Below, in pieces: positions 10,760-22,100 of a stretch of 64,000 nucleotides of DNA. The notes under the pieces are model-generated. The model was not told the origin of the DNA and searched no databases. It was given only the letters and a program-made list of their open reading frames with translations. Source of the stretch: Sisyra terminalis (taxonomy: Eukaryota > Arthropoda > Insecta > Neuroptera > Sisyridae); NCBI GenBank assembly GCA_958496175.1, contig OY292275.1, positions 57,799,701 through 57,863,700 on the forward strand, written 5' to 3'. Position 1 is the stretch's first letter, and each line of letters opens with the position of its first letter. The position numbers and the translations under genes are program-made.

Positions 10760-13700
10760 TCAACCTCTATCAGTATCAGGTTGTTTTTTCTGTAATTGAA
10801 GCTGGGGTTGTGCCGCGGGTTGTTCTTTTCCGGGATCAGTTGCTGCGGACATTGGTCGCGGATCATCTCGCACCTTATACATTTGCCCATCAGTCCCTTT
10901 AGCTACACCTTCCATTAACGGGATGGCTTCCGGTCCCCATTGTTTCAAAAAGTGTCCTAAACGAGTCACTCGTTGTTGGGCCGTTGTCGTCGTATGGCTT
11001 CCACCACAATAGCGATTACATAAATGATCTCCCCTTTTAAAAATTAAACATAAAATAGATAAAGCTTTTTTTCCGTTTGTAAACTATTACGTATTTATTT
11101 CATCTCCTCTTTCTCGAGATTTTGAGCGATCGCGATTATCTTCTTTAACTGCCGTTTCAAAATTGTTCATATTTCGACCAGTCGGAAGTCTAAATCAAAA
11201 AAAAAATGAGTAAATTTTTTTCTTTATTTTGTAGTATGTATTACTTTTTAGTTTGTTTACGGACAGCATCCAATTCATAAGTTAGATAGGGTCTCATTGA
11301 TCTATTTGCCGGTAAAGGATGGCAAGCCGGTATTGGTGGGATTTGATTATCTCGTTTCATTATCACATTCTTATCACAAGAGATGCAATTAACTTCGCTA
11401 AAAAAAAACAACAAAATATTACTTTTTGATTTCTAGAAGAAACTATCGATTACAAACCGTAGTAGTTTGCTTTTCGTTCCGGCAGCCTCTGTTTCTTTCT
11501 TTAACGCAGCTATTGCCTTGAGGCGTTCTTGCAAAGCTTTCAATTTACTGTTAACGAAATCTCTCAATGGATTTAGTTCAACTTTATCTAGTTTGTTGGT
11601 GACTTCGCGTTGCACATCGTTAAGGGCATTTTGCCAAATGCCTTCTTGTTGCGTTAGTTTCGCTAGGGTTTCTTCGAGACTACGACTAAGATCGTCACAG
11701 GCGGCATCAAATTGATCGTGCGAAACTTTGCGATTGACCAATTGTTGGTCGGCTTTGTCAGCGAGGGCATCTTCTAGGTCTTCTTTGTCGGCTTTGGTTG
11801 TTTTCAACAAATCAATTTGTTCCAGTAATGCCTTAAATTATGATTGGTATTATCATAAAAATACGCAAAGTGATATCTTAAAGTTTTGATAACAAGTTCT
11901 CGTGGTTCAAGAAATCGCGCGTTTTCACTGGCACATGCTGTGCTTTGTGTTCTTATAAAAATGCTTGAACTATTTTATAATTCTAAAGGTCATTTTACAA
12001 GTATAGAGGGGAAAAATTACGTTCTATTTGATAAGTTTTTGAGTAACTTTCAACAAAAAAGCAGAAGGAAAAGATGCCTACATTCATTCGAGCCAAACGA
12101 TCATCTTTATCATCTAAAAGCGAAGCTGCAGTATTGTTAATATTGTCGATATCCTGTTGCAACGACGTTATTTTGTTGTAAATATCAGCCAAACCACCAA
12201 CATCTTGTTGAGCATTATCGCTATCACCTGCCGGTATACCGCTATTGATACGTTCGACCATAACACCCAATTCTCGCTCCAAACTAGCGATTTGTCCTTG
12301 TAAACTATTGATTTGATCATTGACCATGCCATCGAGGGAATTAATTTTATCTTCCAGAACATTAACTCGTTCATTATCCACCGTTACTATCGTAGAAACA
12401 CTCTCAGCCTGCGATTGCGTTTCGCTCTGCTGGTCATCTGCTGCTGGTTTCTCATGTGCTAGAATAAATCGTGTAAAACATAATCGCGAATTGATTTGAT
12501 TATACATTTAATAAGTACCTTTATTCTTTTCTTCTCGTATAAATGCGTGCAATTCATGACGCACACCTCCAATTTCTTTCTTCAAATCGCCAAATTTTTC
12601 TGATAAATTCGAACTGTAGGACAAACGGCAATGAAAAAAAAAAAGATTAGAAGCTGTTAAAGAAAGTGTACCCGCGTCTGGGTCCCTGAGCTTCTGGTGT
12701 AATCGAAGCAGTATTCTCCATTTGTTCTTCCAGGCTCTTTATTTTTTCATCTAACGCTCCCAATTTGTCTTCGACTGATTCGATTTTTTCGTTCATTTCG
12801 GTCAAATCCACCACTGGTTCAGACTAAAAGTTGTGTATTTTATTTGTGCTGTTTTTATGAAATAATTTAAGACCATACTGGAACTGTAACACTTGATGCG
12901 ATAGATTCTTCATCTTTGGACGGACGTTTAAGGGCTATGTTTGCGGACATTTCTTGGAACATTGTCGTTAATTTATCCACAAGTTTTTCAGCCGCGTCCA
13001 TTCGTCGAATCAAGTTTAAAATTTTCCACATGTTTGTCACAGGAGTGCCTGAATCTTCCTCACCTTTGCTATAAGATTTATTTTCTAGTTGTGGAAATTA
13101 GAACGAATAAAAAAAAAGCAGAGCTTCTCAAAGATTTTTGTCTACGACTTCCTTTAGTATTTTAAACATTCAAGGTACCTCCAGGGAAATAAGAATGTGT
13201 ATACGTTCAAGCGGATGAAAATGTGGAAATATTTGTTCGAAAAAGAACTCAAATTTTCTTCAATAAGATTTCGAAGTATTATTTTAGTTTAGAAGTTTAG
13301 AAGACTTTTTCAGGGTTTTATTTAAAGAAATATTTCTACATGTTCAAAAGATGATCTCTGATCTTGAATAAGTATAGTGTTTGCTGAAATTAAAGCCAAA
13401 TGTGAAACCTAAAGATTCCCTGTGGTGAGTTAAGGTAGTTAAGGGCGTTCTGTGGTTCTAGTTAGGGATGAAACGATACCATTAAGGTATCGATACTTTT
13501 ACTCGATACAGTATCGGTTGTCAAGTATCGATACTTACTTGTATCGAATAGTTTTGGAAAATTTTAAGTTAAAACCAAAAGAATTTTTTTTTATATATAT
13601 AAATCGGCCATCAGGATCTAGGTCCTATAATCCGATTTGATGACCAGAGCTGACGTGATTGGAGATCACTTCCAGTGGAGGAATCTCCCTCTATTTGATT

Positions 13701-15685
13701 ACTAGGCACTTTTCTTTTTAGGCGTCTTTTATTTCGGTGCTCCAAAAGTGGCGGAATCAGGGGATTTGAGTGTTGACTCAACTTTCCAAAATGATTGGTG
13801 GTACGTACTAATGGTACGTACTAATGGTAATGGAGTCGGTGACTGATGAGATGTGTAAGTCTCTTCGAAGAGTCTCATTTGTGACATACCATGGAGCATC
13901 TGCCAACTGTCTCAGGATCCAAATATTGGGTGGCCTCGATTAATTTAATGCTCGACTTGCTGGCAGAGCCCCACAGCTCAATACCGTACGACTAGATTGG
14001 CACTATTACTGCTTTGTATATAAGTAGTTTATCCTCAAGGGGAAGTTTAGAGCCCCTACCCAACAGCCAGTATAACTGTTTGAACCTCTTGTTGATGTAT
14101 TTTCGTTTTTGGATGATGTGTGATTTCCAGGTCAGCCTTCTGTCCAGATGAACACCAAGGTATTTGACGGTATCGGACGATGGGATCTCAGTTGAGTCCA
14201 GATTGACCGGTGGGCCCGTTCCTTTCCTAAAAGTGAAGGTCACTTGGACTGATTTGGACTTATTGATAGTGATTTTCCATTTTTCAGCACAAGTGCCCAG
14301 CAGGTTTAAATGGTGCTGGAGGTACTGAGAGGCAATTATGGCGTCCTCGTGAGTAGCCATAATCACCGTATCGTCCGCGAATGTCCCCGTCCAGGTGTTA
14401 TCTGTGGTAGGCAGATCCGAGGTATATAATAAGTATAGTAGGGGCCCCAAAACACAACCTTGAGGTACTCCCGATTTAATCGGAAAGGAGTCAGAGCACT
14501 CATGCCCTACTCTTGTAAAAACCAAAAGAAGTGTTCAAATTCTTTATTAATAATTATAAATTTAAGAAAAGAAGTCTGCTTTTGTAGCACTTCCTAAAAA
14601 TATCAATTTTTCTAAATGTTTGCCTGTTAGGCAATTTCTTGAGGTAGTTGCGCCAGCTTTGGAAAAGTCTTTCGCAAGGTACAGAAGTACCTACTATGTT
14701 TAAATAAATGCATGTTTGTTTACATAACGCTGGGAAAACGGGCTTTAAATTTTCCCATTCCTACAATGGGTTAGATTTTAAAGCGCAGATTTGATTAGCT
14801 AAATAAATTGACATTTCAATGGCTTTCGAGGAACGCTTTCGCTTTGTGATGTGACCAAAAATCAAAATTTTCTTTCGCTATTTCATCTTCAGTCCCACTG
14901 GTTGACATTGTCATACTTTCTTTAATCATATTTTTCAATTTTTGTATTGCCTTCCCACACGCACTTACGTCTTGGAAATGGAGGTTTATATACTGATATG
15001 AGTACTTTTAACCAATACCTATTCGATACTTAATTTCAAAGTATCGATACTAAAAATGCTTGGTATCGGAGAAAAGTATCGAGTATGTACTTGTATCGTT
15101 TTATCCCTAGTATGTAGGGAGAAATATCTTTAAAAAGGGTCGTGTTTTCAACTTTGAGAAACACTAAACACTGAGATCAATTACGTGACTGCTTCGATCA
15201 TGTCCTTGTTGTGGGCCATTTCAAACATTTCCTCAACCATGGTACTGATTGAATCGAATCGTTTTTGCAGATCAATAAATTGATTCATGTAGACAATCGG
15301 TTGGTTCGGACCAGGCTGAGCACCTTCGACAACCACAGTGGTTCCTCCTTTGATACTTCCTTTAACGGATCCTCCATCAACAATTACAATTCCAGCATCA
15401 GTCGCCGCCGAATCCTTCACAGTTATTTGCGGTGCAGTGGACTTAACAGTCATTAGAGCTTTTAATCGATCACTATCTTTGCCTCGAAATTCAATTTTGG
15501 TTTCTTGTAAATTCAATTGCTTAATAATCACATGGAGAATTGTGTGCAACAAGTTCAAATTGAACGCTCCAACCTTAACAAGAAAAGCATGAAAAATGGA
15601 GGAAAATGAAAAAATTGGAGATTCTTACCTCTGGTGAACCGATGGCTACGTCGACTACTTCAGGTAAGGAAGCTACAGAAGCCAT
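10760..15685 (-). CDS. Qrich2: QRICH2-like DUF4795 coiled-coil protein
   Basis: Ten minus-strand exons join in phase: 15629-15685 (ATG), 15185-15573, 12879-13068, 12672-12823, 12519-12613, 12082-12458, 11458-11831, 11245-11397, 11091-11189 and 10760-11033 (TGA). They give 719 residues. Vertebrate QRICH2 is a sperm-flagellum protein needed for fibrous-sheath and axonemal-protein stability; this protein aligns only with its C-terminal part and lacks the long Gln-rich N-terminus. Visible parts in order: an N-terminal segment (SLPEVVDVAIGSPEVGAFN), two tracts of heptad-rich coiled coil (about residues 215-420), then the DUF4795 region from about residue 420 (KADKEDLEDALADKAD, VSHDQFDAACDDLSRSLEE, TNKLDKVELNPLRDFVN). 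It ends with a Cys-containing tail (VNCISCDKNVIMKRD, RPYLTYELDAVRKQ, LCNRYCGGSHT) and a Gln/Pro-rich end. The second intron (13069-15184) contains nested transposons. The assignment to the family is firm; a flagellar role is inferred from the vertebrate protein. Confidence 0.9.
13463..15109 (-). mobile_element. hAT-family DNA transposon remnant in a QRICH2 intron
   Basis: The ends are inverted copies: TAGGGATGAAACGATAC at 13463 and the complement of TAGGGATAAAACGATAC ending at 15109. Subterminal copies of the palindrome GTATCGATAC occur several times inside each end, as is typical for hAT transposase binding sites. Between about 14560 and 14990 the minus strand still reads the C-terminal hAT dimerisation region of a transposase (GTSVPCERLFSKAG, then NCLTGKHLEKLIFLGSA). 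Stops interrupt it upstream, and the N-terminal and catalytic parts are gone. No clean 8-bp target duplication remains. The element is split by a younger LINE insertion. Confidence 0.75.
13584..14517 (-). mobile_element. 5'-truncated jockey-like non-LTR retrotransposon nested in the hAT element
   Basis: The minus strand encodes the C-terminal half of a reverse transcriptase: SGVPQGCVLGPLLYLLYTSD, then the FADD catalytic box (GTFADDTVIMATHED), then DTVKYLGVHLDRRLTWKSH. The reading continues past an in-frame TAG at 13992-13994 into SYGIELWGSASKSSIKLIEA, then shifts frame into LADAPWYVTNETLRRDLHI. The copy is therefore dead. A poly-T run on the + strand at 13584 is the 3' poly-A tail. Perfect 13-bp target-site duplications (AAAACCAAAAGAA) sit at 13571-13583 and 14518-14530. 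The FADD box and the APWYV..TL motif point to the jockey clade. Confidence 0.88.
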
Positions 15686-18600
15686 TTTCTTAGTTTATTT
15701 CTTTTGGTTTTTGGGTAATTTCTAAAAAGTTTGCAGGAAAAACGTAAACAAATTTATCATTGATTGTAGAAAAAGATGTTTGAAACACTAAAATGTTTTT
15801 AAACTGTATAAAATGTCGAAGAACTAAAAGTCACTTACGAACAAAAAAAGGTATGGGAAAAAGCTTACTTGGATTGCAAATGGAACAGTTGCAAACAAAA
15901 TGCAGGCCTTAATTTTTTAGGATTTATTTTTTATAAACGAGACATTGTAATTTTTTCATTAAAGTTTTTTTCTTTTTAAATGTGTGCTTGTAATTTTCTT
16001 TCATTGCATCTGTACAATATTTCTTTGTTTATTTTTCTATCTACACAATTCCACATATTGCTGTACACATATAGTTATAATATTTCTTTAATAATATTTA
16101 TCTCTTAAACTAAAAAGTAAAATAAAATTTGGGTCGTTTAATTTAATCACAACGTTTTTAATTATTTTTTTTTTGTCCATAGATTTTTTCTATATATTAT
16201 ATAAAATATTTTCCATCTATAAAAAAGAAAAATAATAAATTCTCTTGTGCCTCACATCCACATCCAATAATCGTTAGTCTTGTAATTACTTTTCTGCGTT
16301 TAAACCATAGGGAAAAATAGACTTTTTATTTTTGGAAAATAGATAATTTTCTTTTTAAATATGTAGCGCATTTGCATATATCAAAAGTGTGATAAAAAAT
16401 AGAGAATTTGAGCGATAATTTATTTTAAGATATAATAAATGAAAGATCAGAATTGCTGATTTTTTGATTGTAAAATAAACTAAATGGAATTGATAACATT
16501 TAAAGGGGAATTGTTTTTATTACATTTGCGGGAATATTTTTTGCGTTCACAAAAGTAGCTGGGTTTAAATTGCGTGCATACATAAGTGCAAACTGTTTTT
16601 AAAATATGAAAAATCAATTTTTTTACAGAAAAATATGGAAATAATCCAAATTAACAATTCTATATAAATTTTGCTTATACACGAAATCTATGTAGGGGAA
16701 TCTTTTCACAATGGTCAATAGGTATATGTTCCAATAATACGTTAAATTGGCGAAATATTTGAGTGGTTGATTTTTCTAGCATAAGTCAAAGAGAGTAAAG
16801 CAAATGGTACTTTGGAAGAATGGTGACCATAAATTTATGGTATTCAAAGTGTGCTATAGTCTACAACATTGGCTAATGTAAAGAGAAGCCATCAAAGGGT
16901 CCCATTCTATAAGCTTAGATTAATTTCTATTGAGTATTTTTATTTTATACTCCTATTGTTTCATTTTTAAAGATGATCATGATGTTTTCTAAACGTTGAG
17001 GTCTTTAATCAATAATAAAAAAAGATTCAAAATTTTGTAAATATGAAAGATATTTTATTTGGAAGTAGGTTTCGAATTGTATTGAAAATTAATCAAATCG
17101 TTTCCTTTTACTCTACTAAAGATGACCATGAATTTGAAACCGGTTTTTCAACATAAATTGTAAAAGTGACTTAAAATTTTTGAGTATTTTTTTCTCATTC
17201 ATACGAGTAAATATTGAGGGAAAAAGGAAACCGTTTTTTTTTTGGATTTTATCTATAAAATTTTGATAACTAAGTACTCCACAATGAATTAATCCCGCAT
17301 TTGTAATAAATAAAATGTTCTTCTTTCAGTGCTTGAGCTATTATATTGCACTCCTCTAATGATTAATCTTTCGTTTATATAACAATTTATCAACTTAAAA
17401 GTTTCAAACTTTCATAGTTCTTTAATAATCTTCGAAGATTTAATTCGTTATTTTTATTGGACTTCCAAAAATTCAGATCAAAATGGAGTTTTTTAATTCA
17501 ATTTTTATTCAAATTTCGCTTACCGATATGTCATCATATAAGATTAGCAAGGCTTCTTACACTGAAACTGACAAATTTTAGCCTCTTCTAATACTTCTTT
17601 TCCCTAGAATTCAATTCATTCTTCAAACATTTCTTCTACAAGTGTTTCTTTAATTCTGAAAAATAAAAATTTGATATCAAGTCAAATGACTTCAATTTTT
17701 TTGCAGATTATGTGAACTATGCAAGTTGAAAATTATTCAGATTAGCTGCAATAAAGATATATAATGATTGTATATAGTTATATTTATATATTTTTTTATA
17801 AAGCAGCTGATTCACTTGAACTTATTATAACAATAAATGTAACGCTTTGAGATAATTGTCTGCATTAATTTTTATAGAATAATCAATATGTCATTTTCAA
17901 CATTAAAAAAATATATGATTAAAAACGCTCCATAAAATCATTCCATCATAGAATTTTTATAAAATATTTTTTTTTTAAAAAAAATAAATATATAAACTCT
18001 CAAATAATTCAAATGTACAGATAAATCCTCCAAGTCTTTTGCTATACAATAAACAACATAAATTGCCCAAGTTCTAAACATTTATCATACACTTGATCGT
18101 TTTTTTTTTACCATAAGAACATTTTTTATGTCTAACTTGAGAATACAATTAAATATTATTTTGCATTAAATTCGGTCCATTTTACACATTTTTTTTCTTT
18201 TCTACTAGTTTATAATATTTAAATACAAATATATCTATTGCAATATTGACTATATATATTTTTTTCGTTTAAAGAGTTTTAAATAGAAAAAGTTAAACAA
18301 AAATAGTCGAAACTTAAATGTAAGATAAAATTAAATCATGCGAGAAATACACAAAATTTTGAGCGCTACGTTTTTCTTTTTCTCTACGAATAACTAGCGA
18401 AAATAATCAGAGTATAACTTGTTGAAAATAGAGAGCAGAAAAAGCGTTTATTTTTTTTTCTTCTAAATGTAACGTTATAAATATTTTCTTTGTCTAGCAC
18501 CATTTTGAATATTTCTCTATCACTATCATTTTTTTTTTCAATATATTAAATTCATCTTTTATTTGGATCAAAGTGAAGTGTTCGAAAATCAATTGATCGA

Positions 18601-19199
18601 AATTCGGCCAACGAAAGGTTTTTCGCTATGACGTCAGCAGTTAGCAAAAATACCTTTGGAGTATTCAAAGTGGTATTTCATATCTTGTACCCTTTATGTC
18701 CTTTGTTCATACTGGTAAATCAATTTATTGATTTATTTATCAAAGATTTTCATGAATTAGTTGTTATAATAAGTAATCAATATGCTGTCGGAATCTAATT
18801 TTTGTACCATTTCTCAAAAAATGATGTAAATAGAAACATGTTATATTCAATATATTATAGGCAACGAATGCAAGTCGATTCACCTTAACGGAAAGCAACC
18901 CCTTTTTGCCTTCTACTATGAGTTATTTCCACACCCATTTTATGTATTTCAGAAATAATATATTTTAAAATAAGCTTGAACTATGTTTATCCATTGATAA
19001 CGTCGTTTTTCGGCCAGTATCGAACAATTGATTTTCAAACTCAAATTGAGTTTCGAGTAATTGATTTCGGTCAATTTACTTACATCGTGTTCTTATATAT
19101 GGTGTATTTTTATCGATTTGGACATAAAATAATTATCAAAATAGATAACCGGTACAGATACAGCATGAGTTTGTAACGGCCCGGGTTTTGAGCGTGTCC
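15686..19199. other. wake 3' flank and QRICH2 promoter region
   Basis: Between the QRICH2 start codon and the wake stop codon lie 3.5 kb of very AT-rich DNA with many T and A homopolymers. No exon was found on either strand. A long wake 3' UTR is likely to occupy the right part; the QRICH2 promoter should lie just right of 15685. Confidence 0.5.
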
Positions 19200-22100
19200 T
19201 CACAAAATAGCCGAGTGTTTGCTCGAATGTTCCAATGCAGCGAGGACGTCTTGCTTCTGGCGGACGTACAAACGACCTTTCTTCCACGGATTTTGCAGTT
19301 GCAATGGTTTGAAATCGTCACGAAGACATCGTTCTCGTGCTCCAATTACAGCGACCAGACAAAAATTTCGTAGCTTATCGCTAGTGTAGACTGGCCCATC
19401 TTTTCCTTTTAACACAACCGCCATATTTAACTGCTTAACAACCAAATCAACCACTTCTCGAGCGGTTGTTCGGGGGGTAACGTGCAGTTTTAAGCTGGTC
19501 CCACTGGCAAGACCTGTTTCATAAGCGGCGTACACTTGAAGAATTCCAGGTTGAGGCGACGTTGGACAAGATTCATTCGATGTACTCGCCGTGGCTGATT
19601 CAATTTTAGTCGAATACGACGCCCCTTTCTTATATTTGGTATCGTGAATTGATGTGAGATCATTATTTGACTTTTTCGCATGATATGCCGGTTTTAGAAA
19701 CAATTGTTTCGACGATTCTTCTAGTCCCGAACGAATATTAGTTAGGCTTTTTGACGATGTTGTTTCCAAATTAGTATAGTTTGAACCAAAACGTGGGTCT
19801 AAATTGGATATGACATTGTCGATTTTAATTTTTGGCTCTACTGCGGTTTTTACATTTAACATGCTAATCGATGGGGCGATACTGTTAACAATGTTTAATG
19901 AAGTTTTTTTGATTTTGCGAGGCGTGCTGGCACCTAGAGGAAGTGGACAGGATGCTCCTTCGGAGTCGGAACTTAAACTATGCATAGAGTCAGATGTGTG
20001 AGTTGTATTTACAGTATTAACACTAAGTAAACTTCCCGAATACATTGGTTTGGCGTTGATGTGCAACAATGGACTTGTATTAGCTGAAACGCTTGTAACA
20101 ATTGTTGAAGATTTACTCCGAGTTCGACTATGAACTGGTTTATGAGCCAACAACAATGTATCTTCACTCCGGGACGGCGGAAGTCTCACCGAGGCTGCAC
20201 TATCACTCAAATACGTCTCTGTATTCTTATAACTTTCTATGCTACTCTTTCGCGATGTTTCATTATCGCTGGTGGCGCTTAAATATTGCGAACTTAAATT
20301 TAAACTGCTCGCATCATTAGGAGTAATACTTAAATGTTGTTCACTTTTACTGAATTCAGTGTTAAGATTACCCGCACTAAGATTGTTTGATGCGGCCGGA
20401 CCTGGCCAAGAACCACGTCCCGGTGAACTCTTCACTAGTTTAGGATCACGTGGCGGAATTTGTAACAAAGATCGTTTCAAACTATTCGCATTCATTTTGG
20501 CAATTTCATTGCAATTATTAGTATCTTGCATGTCGAGAATTTGTCGTATAAGTATTCCATTGGCTCCTCGTTCGCGTGCAAAGGAAATCGCGTCCATTAA
20601 CCACCGAACCGTTTTCCAGATATTATTTAATTTCGTTTGTAATTCGCTTAGTTTTGCTAAACGTTCTTTGGCTACCGCTAGTTCACTGGTCGAAAATGCC
20701 TCCCGCATTACATGGTTGGCTAAAATATTGTCAAGTTCTAGAACACAACTTAGACGAGAATATCTTTGAATTATGTGATTTTGGTAGGTGTTGAGATGAA
20801 TCATTTCGAATGCTTGAATTGGTAGACTAAGTAAGTCGCCGCGTTGTAAAAGGATTTCTCTTTGGCCAGGTACACAACACGACATCTCCGCCGAAGGGCA
20901 AACAATTATAAAGCTTACTTCGGAGGTTAGTTCGATTACTTCGTAATCGTAAAGACGGTGGGTTAAAGCATCCTCCAATGATAAGTCCATGTAACTAAAC
21001 AACCTCTTCAGAGCCACTCGGATTTGTTCAAGGAAAATCTTTTGTTGCTCATTTGCAGCAGAATCGAGAAACGGAGTTGGATCTGAAGCAGTTTTGTGTA
21101 ATAGCCGATGATTGTGGTGCGTCTTTATGTGGTGCCATTCCTCTCTAAAATATACAAGAAAATTTATTATATGAGGAATATGTTCATTAGAATTTTAACT
21201 TACGCAGAAACATGTGGATTATCTCGAACTTTAAAATGAGGTAAAACATTCGGTGTTTTCGTGGGAACGACAACTTGAATTAAATCAACGGAACTTTGCA
21301 TTTTTAAATAGCCTAAGTATAAACCTTTGGGAAGTTGAACGCTAGATGCTTGATGATAATTGATTTGTTCTTGAATTGAACTCATAAGAATTTCCCCCAC
21401 ATTATTTTCTTCTGTGAGAACATTAAGCTTTTTGTGCACCTTATTCAAAGGCAACCATCGCGAATTCAACACGGAAATTGATTTAGGCGATTTCACTGAA
21501 TTAATGGTTGAAATAACGATTGTGCCTTGCGAATCCTTTAAAGGTTTGTGGAACAATTGACCGAGATCTTGGATGCAAAGTGCCGATTGCATTTGACATG
21601 CGGCAGCCAAAAGTTTCGTGCGAAAATGGACGGCAGATGAGCTATTTTTTTCCATGTCGGTTCTAAGCGATTTGACGTCGTCCCAGGTGCAAGCCACTTT
21701 CATGAGCCAGTGATAGTCGTTGTTTAAACAGCCTGGATACGTTTCGTCGACTTCGATCACAGGAAGAAACTCTTCGTTGGTCACAAGGACTTTGTCCTCG
21801 TGGTATAAAATACAAGCCAAATAAACTCCTCTGGAAGAAAAAGTATCATGTTTTTATCTATTTGCTTTAGTTGAATTAATAATATGGAAGGAATTTATTG
21901 TTCGTTAACTATACAATTATATGAAATGAAAAGTTACCTTCGAAGATGTTTTTGAAATTTACTGGCAGCCGTGAAGAGTTGTTTGATCGTCGTTTTCTTC
22001 TTTTGTGCCCGTCGAGTTTGTGCAGAATTGGAGTCTAAACTAGGCAATTCGCTTGCATCGATTGGCCGAGATGAGCGAACTTCACTGAAAAGATCATCCA

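Noticed and set aside
20239..20769. 176-codon open frame on the + strand.
   Set aside because: Antisense shadow of the last wake exon.
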